A DNA stretch of 64,000 nucleotides. Source: Paenibacillus sp. FSL H8-0537 (GTDB lineage: Bacteria; Bacillota; Bacilli; Paenibacillales; Paenibacillaceae). The first letter of the stretch is position 1, and the number at the start of each line of letters is the position of its first letter. Made by a program: the position numbers and the translations under genes. Positions 34,056-42,522 of this stretch are shown here, piece by piece. The notes under the pieces are model-generated. The model searched no databases. It was not told where the DNA came from and saw nothing but the letters and a program-made list of their open reading frames with translations. The DNA lies in contig NZ_CP150290.1 of the NCBI RefSeq assembly GCF_038051995.1, positions 5,198,001 through 5,262,000 on the forward strand, read 5' to 3'.

Positions 34056-37000
34056 CTATTCCACAATATAAGTAATTTTTGAGTAGTCATTCGTTTTCGC
34101 TAGAAACTCAATGCTGTTCACTATCGTTTTGTCGGCATTAATAACCTCAAACACGATTTCTCCAGGCACGAATTTCCGCACCATCATATTGGTACCTTGA
34201 ATTAAACCAGTTCCCAGCTCTATTTCTGGCGTCATGCCACTAAGATCTAGAACCTCTACTTCAGAAGGCTGATAAGTTACTGTAATCGTTCTTTGTGTTA
34301 CACCCTGCTTCTTAGGAGCAGCAACAACTACATTGAACTTATTGTCTTTGCCTGGGTTAACAATAATTTCAGGTATTGTATTTTTCTCTACTTTTTCAGA
34401 CCATTCGCTAGAGCTGCTCCCCGAATGGGATCTAACCCGATAAACATGTCGTGTATTGGATTTCAGCCCCTGATGTACATAGCTGACCCCTGAAATACCT
34501 TCAATAAGTGTCCCATCAACTTCAAGATCATAGCTTGCCGCTCCTGTTACCGAAGTCCACTCGACGGTAATTTGATTTGTCTTTGCTACCGTAGAAATAA
34601 TTTCCGGTACCCCAGCTGAGCTTATAGCTGTAACCGCTTGACTCCATTCTCCTAGAGCGCTGCTCGATTTTGCTCTCACCCGGTACACATGCTTTGATCC
34701 CGGAGTAAGCTGTGAGTGTACGTATCGGGTCAAATTTCCGTTATCTACGACTCTTCCATCTACTTCAACGTCATAACCATTTGCACCGACAACACTTTCC
34801 CACTCTATGGAAATACTCGTGCTTGCCGAGAGAACTTTATGAATAACGGGAATACCCAGTCCCGTGCTTGCTCTAACCGTATCGCTCCAATCACCGGTCA
34901 AATCATTATTTTTCGCTCTTACGCGGTAAACATGGAGCGAATTAGGTGCCAGCCCTGCATGTGTATAGCTAGTCCCATTTGAAACCTCTACTAGCACGCC
35001 ATCAACAGCGATTTCATAGCTAGTAGCTCCACTGACACTATCCCAGGAAATCGTAATCGCATCATTTGTTGATGCCGCCTTCACATTTTGCACCTTGCCA
35101 AGTGATGTTGCTTGTGTAATGATCTCGCTCCAAGGGCCATTCCCCCCTGCATTTCTAGCTCTAATCCGGTAAGTATGCTCCGTAAACGGCAGCAAATCCT
35201 TATGAACATACGTTAAATTCAAGCCATTATTTACAATCAGCCCGTCCACTTCGATATCATAGCCAACTGCTCCAATTACTTGATCCCAGGTTACAGTAAT
35301 AGCTGTGCCCGTAGCTGTAGTGCGTATATTCGAAGGTACTCCCGAAAGTGTTGTACGTGTAATGGAATGGCTCCATTGTCCAATGATGCCATTATTTTTG
35401 GCGCGTACCCGGTACGTATGCTCGCCGCTCTGTTCTAAATTTGAGTGCAAATAACTTGTACTGAGGCCATTATCTACAACATTTCCATCCACCTCGATGT
35501 CGTAGCCAGTTGCCCCAGAAACCTCATCCCACTCTACTGATATACTGGAGGTGCCAGCTACTGCATGCAGATTTTTCGGGACGGAAGGCAATGTAGCCGC
35601 CGTAACTTTCTCGCTCCAATTACTTGCTCCATTGCTATTTTTCGAACGAATTCGGTACGTATGCGATGTGTTAGGCTCTAACTGGTCATGCAAATATTCC
35701 GTTCCCGTTATATTGCTTTTAACTGCGCCATCCACCTCAAGATCATAGAAGTCCGCACCAGAAATAGAATCCCAAGTAATATGAATAGACTTATCCGTTG
35801 CAGTTGTATTCAGTACACCAGAGGTTCCTGGAAGCGTAGATTTCACAAGTATCGGGCTCCATTGCCCCGGACCGCTTGTATTCACCGCTCTTATTCGGTA
35901 GGTTCGCTGGATGTTTGAACTCAGATTTTCTTCAAAATAACGATTCACGTTGCCAATGTTAACGACCGTATTGTAGGTTTCCACCTCATAGCCAGTAGCG
36001 CCTCTCACATTTTCCCAAGTCAAGGTTACGGAATCGCTTGTCGATTGCAGCTTAATATCCTCGGGTACGTCCGGCAAAGTCCAAACCTCCGATACAGAAG
36101 ACCATTCGCCCTTCAAATCGCCGCTCGTCGCTCTGACTCTGTAATAATGCACCGTGCCGGATGGCAGCGGTTCATGAATAAATTCATTATGAATGCCCAT
36201 TGGATAAATGCTGCCGTCTGTTTCAACCTCGTACCCATCTGCATTAAATGCAGTAGTCCAACCGACCTTCACCGCATTTTCAGTTGGAATTGTCTGAATG
36301 GCGGGAGTTGCAAACGGAGATAGCTGACTAGCTGGCACAACCTCTTTCACTCCAGAAGCGCTTTGCCATAATAAAATAGCCTTTGGCGAACCATTACGGC
36401 TAACATATTCCATTTGAATGTCAACCTTTTGACCAGCTTCTAGTGCAATAGAGCCAGTAAATAATTTATTTCCTTGCGCTGCCCACTCATCGATAATTAG
36501 AGTCCCATTCACATATAATTTGACTCCGCCATTAACATCAGCCTCAAACGTATAGTTCTCTGCATAATAAGGCTGGATTTGTCCGGTCCATCTGACAGAA
36601 AACCGTCCATCATTTAGGCCTGTTGAAGATACAGGAGCCTTGCCTTGCAATGCAGGCTGCTCTAGCACCGTCATTTTTTCACCATCCAAATTTTCCTCTG
36701 TAAAATATTCCGCCTTTAATCCTGCCGCCAAATATTTCAGCTTTGTTTCCCCTTCAGTACCAACTCCGATATTAATAATCGGTTTCTGATTAGCTGTAAT
36801 GCCGCCTCCGATGGCAACGATGCCTCCAGTCTCAATATTCAAGTGATTGTTAACATGCATATCGCCTTGAATAAATAAATCTCCACGTTTTACAGAAATA
36901 TTGGCTTGCTGATTATTGGAAACCAGACTGCCAACTACCATTTCCTCATCAATATTCATATTTACATTTGTATTAATATGAAGACTTCCAGGCACAATAA

Positions 37001-38174
37001 CTCTTCCCGCTTGTACATGAAGCAGGCCGCTATTATAAGTAAGGCTTCCAGCTATGAAATTATCCGCAATCGAGACGCTAGAATTATTATTCAAGTGCAA
37101 GGAACCTTTGACCCATAAATTCCCTCCCATTGTCCGAGTGGAATCATTCGGTTTTTTAATATCTATAGTCAGCTCGGTGTTCGCATTCATGCTTCCATTG
37201 ACGACCAAAGTTCCATAAACCGTAATGGACAGCTTATTGTTCGTATTAATCCCCTCTGCAATGACATAAACCGGTTTTGTAGGCGAGCCCAATGTCAATG
37301 AGGAATCTAAATTTAAATGGCCCACCGTTACAGCGACCATATCACTGCTGCTGTTATTGATTGCTGCCTCCAGACCTGAGGCACTGCAGTTATTGCAGGA
37401 GATAAATGACGGATTGGATGCCGCCAGACTGCTTTCGAGTGAAGCCATTTCTGCATTCATATACCGGCTAATTTCCGGATTCAAATCGCCTACCCGAATA
37501 AAGGGCAGCGCATTATGCTCATTATTTTGATTGCCAGAAATAATAATTTTATTGCCCTGCAGCTTGTTTTGCTCCGCTGGATTTCCAATTTGCGGCTTTG
37601 GAATCGTTTGAATAATAGGCTCTAGAGATTTAATCTCGATATACTGAATAGCGGTTGTATCTTCGCTGCTGCCTGCATGGAGCGTCAGTTTCCCGTCAGC
37701 AATGACAACCCCCTTATGGAAAGTCACTTGCCCGCCAGCTGGCAGCTCTGTATTCTCCCAAAAAGTGTTTCCCTCGACATTAAGCGTATTATTGCTTTCA
37801 TATACAGAGCTTCCGACACTGACCTTCACGTTATATCTGCCATTCGGCAGCTCAATCTCCCATTCGCCCCCTTCTTGCACTTGAATAGAAGAGTTTAGAA
37901 GCGGAGCATCGTAGGTGCTTCCCGTAACCGTAGACTGCGTATGATCCATATTCCAACCATAGAAGTATCCATTATGTGGACCATACTCATCCCCATGGTC
38001 GGCCAAATAGCCATCTGCTGCTAAAGCATCAGCTGCTTTAAACTGAATATTAACGCCTCGAAATGCCGTGGCAGCCTCCGTAGAATCGCTCCAGATCGAA
38101 GGCAAGAACAAATGAATGATTAATGACAAGCACAATACTCTTATTACACCTTGCTTAATCTGACTAAAATACAT
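34056..38174 (-). CDS. Secreted malectin-like/PA14/fibronectin III surface protein
   Basis: 1372 residues from the ATG at 38174, with AGAGGAGG nine bases upstream; the open frame extends upstream through the riboswitch platform and is not coding there. A signal peptide (VLCLSLIIHLFLPS) is followed by a malectin-like carbohydrate-binding domain (ADGYLADHGDEYG, NGYFYGWN). Next comes a repetitive beta-solenoid of GSLHLNNNSSV-type strands, then a PA14 domain (RWTGQIQPYYAENYTFEADV, VKLYVNGTLIIDEW). About nine fibronectin III repeats with EIEVDG and HTYRVRAKN signatures follow, and a cohesin-like end. It is probably a glycan-binding adhesin or matrix protein. It is the first gene after the cyclic di-GMP riboswitch. 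Confidence 0.88.
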   Translation of the reverse strand: MYFSQIKQGVIRVLCLSLIIHLFLPSIWSDSTEAATAFRGVNIQFKAADALAADGYLADHGDEYGPHNGYFYGWNMDHTQSTVTGSTYDAPLLNSSIQVQEGGEWEIELPNGRYNVKVSVGSSVYESNNTLNVEGNTFWENTELPAGGQVTFHKGVVIADGKLTLHAGSSEDTTAIQYIEIKSLEPIIQTIPKPQIGNPAEQNKLQGNKIIISGNQNNEHNALPFIRVGDLNPEISRYMNAEMASLESSLAASNPSFISCNNCSASGLEAAINNSSSDMVAVTVGHLNLDSSLTLGSPTKPVYVIAEGINTNNKLSITVYGTLVVNGSMNANTELTIDIKKPNDSTRTMGGNLWVKGSLHLNNNSSVSIADNFIAGSLTYNSGLLHVQAGRVIVPGSLHINTNVNMNIDEEMVVGSLVSNNQQANISVKRGDLFIQGDMHVNNHLNIETGGIVAIGGGITANQKPIINIGVGTEGETKLKYLAAGLKAEYFTEENLDGEKMTVLEQPALQGKAPVSSTGLNDGRFSVRWTGQIQPYYAENYTFEADVNGGVKLYVNGTLIIDEWAAQGNKLFTGSIALEAGQKVDIQMEYVSRNGSPKAILLWQSASGVKEVVPASQLSPFATPAIQTIPTENAVKVGWTTAFNADGYEVETDGSIYPMGIHNEFIHEPLPSGTVHYYRVRATSGDLKGEWSSVSEVWTLPDVPEDIKLQSTSDSVTLTWENVRGATGYEVETYNTVVNIGNVNRYFEENLSSNIQRTYRIRAVNTSGPGQWSPILVKSTLPGTSGVLNTTATDKSIHITWDSISGADFYDLEVDGAVKSNITGTEYLHDQLEPNTSHTYRIRSKNSNGASNWSEKVTAATLPSVPKNLHAVAGTSSISVEWDEVSGATGYDIEVDGNVVDNGLSTSYLHSNLEQSGEHTYRVRAKNNGIIGQWSHSITRTTLSGVPSNIRTTATGTAITVTWDQVIGAVGYDIEVDGLIVNNGLNLTYVHKDLLPFTEHTYRIRARNAGGNGPWSEIITQATSLGKVQNVKAASTNDAITISWDSVSGATSYEIAVDGVLVEVSNGTSYTHAGLAPNSLHVYRVRAKNNDLTGDWSDTVRASTGLGIPVIHKVLSASTSISIEWESVVGANGYDVEVDGRVVDNGNLTRYVHSQLTPGSKHVYRVRAKSSSALGEWSQAVTAISSAGVPEIISTVAKTNQITVEWTSVTGAASYDLEVDGTLIEGISGVSYVHQGLKSNTRHVYRVRSHSGSSSSEWSEKVEKNTIPEIIVNPGKDNKFNVVVAAPKKQGVTQRTITVTYQPSEVEVLDLSGMTPEIELGTGLIQGTNMMVRKFVPGEIVFEVINADKTIVNSIEFLAKTNDYSKITYIVE

Positions 38175-38195
38175 TTGAATATCCTCCTCTATTAA

Positions 38196-38226
38196 GAAAA
38201 ACGGCTGTCGCCACCCTCTGGCGGCA
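38196..38226 (-). terminator. Riboswitch expression-platform terminator
   Basis: Minus strand GCCGCCA and TGGCGAC pair with one mismatch around GAGGG and are followed by AGCCGTTTTTC. It stands between the aptamer and the ribosome site of the first gene. Its 3' arm and the GACAGCCG after it resemble the 3' arm of the aptamer, so a ligand-dependent choice between folds is plausible. Confidence 0.6.
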
Positions 38227-38250
38227 AATAAAAAAGACCCATTTACTTTT

Positions 38251-38340
38251 GGCGGCCCGGCTGTCATACGGCAACCATAATGATGGTTTTCCGTGAAGAC
38301 CCGTGGCTTTGCGTCCCTGTCTTTCGATCAGGTTTGCCTT
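38251..38340 (-). promoter_or_regulatory. Class I cyclic di-GMP riboswitch (GEMM-I)
   Basis: On the minus strand the conserved blocks of the GEMM-I aptamer occur in order: GGCAAACC (38338-38331), GAAA, GGGACGCAAAGCCACGGGTC, a second stem whose loop ends in ATGGTTGCCG, and a closing CAGCCGGGCC. The GCAAAG core and the tetraloop-receptor pair are intact. It binds cyclic di-GMP and controls the gene that follows. Here that gene begins an operon of adhesin-like proteins and an Rhs toxin. Whether the ligand turns expression on or off cannot be settled by eye. Confidence 0.93.
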
Positions 38341-38545
38341 TTTCAATTTCAATGGGCTTGTTGATTTTTAAACCAACCTTTGAAATAATAGTTCTTTGTA
38401 CTTAGTATATCGGTTGGATATTTGAAATTTTATACTACATAAGTCATAAAAATAAATATTTTTATTTATCTCCAGTTAATCCTATTTGAACTCACAATAA
38501 TCTTCCTTTTCATCTGTTATCTATATCCTAAGTCTTACTATCAAC
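38341..38545 (-). other. Intergenic leader and promoter region of the riboswitch operon
   Basis: No gene is seen. The AT-rich minus strand contains TATACT at about 38398-38403, a possible -10 element, but the -35 match (AAAATT-like) is weak. Transcription should start between here and the aptamer. Confidence 0.3.
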
Positions 38546-38580
38546 AAAAAAATGCCCAACCCGCAAATCCGCAGGCTGGA
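38546..38580 (-). terminator. Terminator after the class II aldolase gene
   Basis: Minus strand CCAGCCTGC pairs, with one G-T and one mismatch, with GCGGGTTGG around GATTT and is followed by GCATTTTTTTG. It separates the aldolase-like gene from the riboswitch operon on the same strand. Confidence 0.75.
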
Positions 38581-38645
38581 CATCTACCATCATATTTAAG
38601 TTCACTTCCCTATTAATTTAGGTGAAATGATTCAGGCCAATTGAC

Positions 38646-39926
38646 CTACTTCAACCCAAAAGCCTGCTCCAGCTCCGCAATCCTCGACTGCTCCATATGC
38701 ACAATAGCGCCAATGTTTTTCGCTGAAATGGTTGCTTTCGCGCTGTATTCGGCGACCTCTAGGCGGTCGAAGGCGTTCAGCAGGCTTTGCCCAGTGACGA
38801 TGACGCAGTCATTTTCGGCAATGACGATGGGTGTGTTCTCCTGAAAAAGCTGTGCCGCCGCCTGCGGCTTCGTATACAAATCTCCATACGGGAGCTTAGG
38901 AATATTCCGCAGCAAAATATAGCTTTCCGGAATCGTCCGCGAATCCAGCAGCACCTCCGTCACCGCAAACGCCATAATGTTGGGCGGATGGGCAATAATA
39001 ACCGAGTTCACATGCGGCTGCGTCTCATAAATATGCTGGTGAAACTGCACCGAGCGGCTAGGCACCTTGCCCACCTCCTTCTTCCCGCCGTCGATGCGTA
39101 CGAGATCTGCTGGCTCCACATATTTACGGTCCTGATCATACGGCGTAATAATGAAGGAATTTTCACCGACCCGATGGGAAAAGGTCCCCTGTGTGCTCGT
39201 AAACAGCCGCTGATCGTAAGAACGCTTAATGAGCTTGCACATCTCCCGGCGTGCTTCCTTCTCCTCACTGCTGTAAAAGTCCGGTACGAACGCCTCCAGC
39301 AGCACCTCCCTCGTATCCGCCAGCTGTTCGGCCGCCAGCGTTACTGGCGTCCCAATCCGATTCGCCTGTATCTCCATCCGCGCGCAATATTCCAGCGTCT
39401 CGAATCTTTGAAAGGCTTCAAATAAATCGCGGCCGCCTACCACGACGCCGTGGTTTTCCAGCATAATCGTGTTCAAGCCTTCGCTGAATACATCCGCTAT
39501 ATTTTCACCCAGCTCCGCGCTTCCCGGCAAGCCGTATTTCGCCATGCCCACCTCGCCGCAGATCAAATAGTCATTCGGCAGCAGACGGACATTTGGCACT
39601 TTACGCACCATGCTGAACGCCACAAGCGCCGGTGGATGTGCATGAACAACCGCCCGAATATCCGGCCTTCTGCGATAAATCATCTGATGGAACGGGTATT
39701 CGCTCGATGGCCGGTGATTGCCTGCAATCGTACCGTCAGCCTTCACACAAACGATGTCCTGTCGCGTCAGCTCACCCTTATCAATACCCGCCGGCGTAAT
39801 CCACAGATCGCCATTATCATCCAAAATCGATAAATTGCCGCCTGAAGTCGTCGTCATGCCATAACCGTAAATGCGCTCCATCATCATGACCAGCTGATCG
39901 GAAGGATGTAATAAGGTGAATTCCAT
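38646..39926 (-). CDS. Tandem class II aldolase/adducin-domain protein
   Basis: 426 residues from the ATG at 39926 with AAGGGGG eight bases upstream. Two class II aldolase (AraD/FucA-type) domains lie in tandem. The first (about 1-210) has the zinc and substrate residues SGGNLSI, HAHPP and ENHGVV. The second (about 225-426) keeps the fold (TQGTFSHRV, IAHPP, ENDCVIV) but has lost two of the three zinc histidines, so it is probably structural. The enzyme should cleave or epimerise a phosphorylated or free sugar acid; the substrate is unknown. It stands next to malic enzyme but has its own promoter space and terminator. Confidence 0.85.
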   Translation of the reverse strand: MEFTLLHPSDQLVMMMERIYGYGMTTTSGGNLSILDDNGDLWITPAGIDKGELTRQDIVCVKADGTIAGNHRPSSEYPFHQMIYRRRPDIRAVVHAHPPALVAFSMVRKVPNVRLLPNDYLICGEVGMAKYGLPGSAELGENIADVFSEGLNTIMLENHGVVVGGRDLFEAFQRFETLEYCARMEIQANRIGTPVTLAAEQLADTREVLLEAFVPDFYSSEEKEARREMCKLIKRSYDQRLFTSTQGTFSHRVGENSFIITPYDQDRKYVEPADLVRIDGGKKEVGKVPSRSVQFHQHIYETQPHVNSVIIAHPPNIMAFAVTEVLLDSRTIPESYILLRNIPKLPYGDLYTKPQAAAQLFQENTPIVIAENDCVIVTGQSLLNAFDRLEVAEYSAKATISAKNIGAIVHMEQSRIAELEQAFGLK

Positions 39927-40029
39927 TCGCGTGTCCCCCTTTTTCTCGTTCAATATCTTTGTTTATATTGTATTACTTTTGTTTGTTTTTGAAAGTGACT
40001 TTTTTTACATTTCCTTTCCTATATTTCAA

Positions 40030-40071
40030 AAAAAAGAATGCCTCAGGCCCATAGCTAGCCCCGAAGCATTC
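40030..40071 (-). terminator. Terminator after the malic enzyme gene
   Basis: Minus strand GAATGCTTCGGGGC pairs imperfectly with GGCCTGAGGCATTC around TAGCTATG, followed by TTTTTTTTG. Confidence 0.8.
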
Positions 40072-40141
40072 CCACTTTTCAATCTATATTCAAATCTAAA
40101 TATTTTTTTGTCCCCTATCCAGCACCCACGCCATATGCAAA

Positions 40142-41560
40142 CTACAGCTTGCGCTCCCGTCTGCGGGCAACGCCCGAAGCATAAGCCGCTTCAATGACCG
40201 CCTCTTTGACACGATCTGCCACATGCGGATTAAATATGCTCGGAATGATGTAATATTCATTCAGCTCATCCTCGGTAACCACCGCAGCAATGGCCTCGGC
40301 GGCAGCCAGCTTCATCTCCTCTGTCACCCGCGACGCCCGGCAGTCCAATACGCCGCGGAACAATCCGGGGAAGCATAATACATTATTGATCTGGTTCGGA
40401 TAATCCGACCGTCCCGTCGCAATGACGCGCACAAGGCCTTCCGCTTCCTCCGGCGTTATTTCCGGTGTTGGATTCGCCATTGCGAACACAATGGCATCCT
40501 TCGCCATTTTGCGAACATCATCCGCCTTCAGCACGCCTGGCCCCGATACGCCGATAAAAATATCTGCGCCCGCAATGACTTCACTCAGCTTGCCCTGCTC
40601 CCGGTTCGGATTCGTATGCTCCGCATACCAGCTCCACGCTTCATGCGCGTAGCTGTTGCCAGCGACGAGTGCGCCGTCACGATCAACCCCGATGATGTTC
40701 CGTACACCTGCTGCTAGCAAAATCTTCGTGCAGGCAATACCTGCCGCCCCAACGCCGCACAGTACAACCTTGCAATCCGCAAGCTGCTTGCCAGCAAGCT
40801 TGACCGCATTAATAAGACCTGCGAGCAGCACGACCGCTGTACCATGCTGGTCATCGTGGAATACCGGAATGTCCAGCTCCTCAATGAGACGCCTCTCAAT
40901 TTCGAAGCAGCGCGGCGACGAAATATCTTCGAGATTAATACCACCGAAAGTGGGGGCAATACGCTTAATGGTCGCAATGATTTCTTCCGTATCCTGAGTA
41001 TCGAGGCAGATCGGGAAAGCATCGACTCCTGCGAGCTGCTTGAACAGCATCGCCTTGCCCTCCATGACCGGCATCGCTGCGAGCGGGCCAATATTGCCAA
41101 GCCCTAATACGGCTGTTCCGTCCGATACGACGGCTATCGTATTTCTTTTTATCGTGAGCGAGTGTGCCCGCTTCGGGCTTTCATGTATCGCCATGCAAAT
41201 ATTTGCCACGCCCGGCGTGTACACCCGCGACAAATCATCGCGTGTTTTAATCATCATTTTCGGTGTTACTTCGATTTTGCCGCCAAGATGCATAAGGAAG
41301 GTCTGGTCTGATACCTGCAGCACCTTTACGCCTGGCGACTTATTTAATACGCTTACAATTAGTTCTTTGCGCTGCGTATCCGTAATATTGACCGTCACAT
41401 CACGAATCGTCGATGTTTTGCTTGTCCCGCTTACGTCTACAGCTACAATGTCGCCGCCCGCTTCACCAATTGCCGTAGCAATTCGGCCAAAGGTTGACGT
41501 TTCCTTGTCCATTTCCAAACGCAATACGATATTCGTGCTTCCCGTTGCTGGCACCGCCAT
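40142..41560 (-). CDS. Malic enzyme with N-terminal ACT domain
   Basis: 472 residues from the ATG at 41560, ten bases after AAGGGAG; a GTG at 41569 is in frame. Residues 5-80 (TFGRIATAIGEAGGDIVAVD) form an ACT regulatory domain. The catalytic part follows with the tyrosine of SRVYTPGVA, the lysine of MEGKAML, the metal ligands in FHDDQHGTAVV, and a dinucleotide fold GVGAAGIACTKILLAAG. The enzyme converts malate to pyruvate and CO2 with NAD(P). ACT-bearing malic enzymes are common in Bacillales (YtsJ-like). Beside dicarboxylate uptake and sensing genes it should serve growth on malate or related acids. A weak cre-like TGCAAACGCTTTAG lies just upstream. Confidence 0.92.
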   Translation of the reverse strand: MAVPATGSTNIVLRLEMDKETSTFGRIATAIGEAGGDIVAVDVSGTSKTSTIRDVTVNITDTQRKELIVSVLNKSPGVKVLQVSDQTFLMHLGGKIEVTPKMMIKTRDDLSRVYTPGVANICMAIHESPKRAHSLTIKRNTIAVVSDGTAVLGLGNIGPLAAMPVMEGKAMLFKQLAGVDAFPICLDTQDTEEIIATIKRIAPTFGGINLEDISSPRCFEIERRLIEELDIPVFHDDQHGTAVVLLAGLINAVKLAGKQLADCKVVLCGVGAAGIACTKILLAAGVRNIIGVDRDGALVAGNSYAHEAWSWYAEHTNPNREQGKLSEVIAGADIFIGVSGPGVLKADDVRKMAKDAIVFAMANPTPEITPEEAEGLVRVIATGRSDYPNQINNVLCFPGLFRGVLDCRASRVTEEMKLAAAEAIAAVVTEDELNEYYIIPSIFNPHVADRVKEAVIEAAYASGVARRRERKL

Positions 41561-41664
41561 CCTGACCACACTCCCTTTGCAAACGCTTTAGCGCTTGCTA
41601 TTTGCCTTCATGATAACGGTTACATGAAAACGTGGGAAGCTTTTGACCATATTGTTGGTTTTGG

Positions 41665-42522
41665 TCATTTTGGTCTTTGCTGCAATACGTAGCGATTGAT
41701 TGGACGCCCAACCCCGCCATAGTTGATTTCCAGCATCACATAACCGCTCTTCTCCAAAAAATCCAAGTAGCGCCTCGCCGTTACTCTGGCTATACCGATT
41801 CCCTCGGCTGCTTCCTCCGCCGAAACTCCGCCCTCCAAGCGATGCATGACGTCGACGATTTGCCGCAGAGTAACGGCATTCAGCCCTTTCGGCAGGCTGC
41901 TTTGCTGCTCATCCAGTCCAGCAAAACCAATTTGCCTTGCTTGTCCTGCTGGCCCAGCCTTTCCGACTATCCCTCCTGGCCCTGTTTGTTCAGCCTGTCC
42001 AGCTTCCTGCTGCCCATTACCATGCTTCTGCCCCTGCACCCCGTTTTCCCCACTGAGCAGCATTCGATCCAGCTCCTCTTGGGTGACAGCCTTTTCTTCT
42101 GCCAAACCTTCATGGCGGTCGCGGTAACGCTCCAAGGTCTGGCGAATCCGCTCCAGCTTGAAGGGCTTAATAATATAATCCATCGCGCCCCCGCGCAGCA
42201 TTTCGCGAATCGTCTCCGGATCTTTCGCCGCCGTTACGACAATAACGTCAACGGGCATTGCCGCTGAGCGCAGCTCCCGCAGCGCCGCCAAGCCGTCTAG
42301 TGCTGGCATAAATACATCGAGAAACACCAAATCCGGCGCAAGCTCCCGGATGAGGCGCAAGCCCTCCAGCCCATTCCCCGCAATGCCCACGACCTGAAAA
42401 CCGTCTACTTGCTCAACAAACTGGCGATTAACCTCCTGCACCATGGGATCATCTTCAATAAGCACCACTTTGAAAAAGCTTCCGTCCTGTCCTTTGCTCA
42501 TGTCCTCCGCTTTCACGTTCAT
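41665..42522 (-). CDS. dctR: DctR/CitB-family response regulator
   Basis: 285 residues; 279 if the internal ATG (MSKGQDGS) is used. A receiver domain occupies residues 18-135, with the acidic pair in LIEDDPMV and the phosphorylated aspartate in FLDVFMP at about 69. A helix-turn-helix region lies at 210-275 (AEEAAEGIGIARVTARRYLD). The linker between them is unusually long and made of Gly, Gln and Ala (QGQKHGNGQQEAGQAEQTG). Its start overlaps the sensor kinase end by four bases (ATGA), so the pair is cotranslated. It should activate the dicarboxylate transporter genes on the other strand. The symbol follows the B. subtilis dctB-dctS-dctR-dctP arrangement. Confidence 0.88.
   Translation of the reverse strand: MNVKAEDMSKGQDGSFFKVVLIEDDPMVQEVNRQFVEQVDGFQVVGIAGNGLEGLRLIRELAPDLVFLDVFMPALDGLAALRELRSAAMPVDVIVVTAAKDPETIREMLRGGAMDYIIKPFKLERIRQTLERYRDRHEGLAEEKAVTQEELDRMLLSGENGVQGQKHGNGQQEAGQAEQTGPGGIVGKAGPAGQARQIGFAGLDEQQSSLPKGLNAVTLRQIVDVMHRLEGGVSAEEAAEGIGIARVTARRYLDFLEKSGYVMLEINYGGVGRPINRYVLQQRPK

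Noticed and set aside
30553..38174. Regular DNA repeats of about 270 bases, possible mobile or CRISPR structure
   Set aside because: They are explained by tandem fibronectin III domains in two proteins.
34035..38267. Longer start of the PA14/FN3 gene through the riboswitch platform
   Set aside because: The extra residues are a translation of the aptamer and terminator, while the ATG at 38174 has a strong ribosome site and signal peptide.
41576..41590. Second cre site before malic enzyme (TGCAAACGCTTTAG)
   Set aside because: It differs from consensus at two or three positions, so it is mentioned only as weak.
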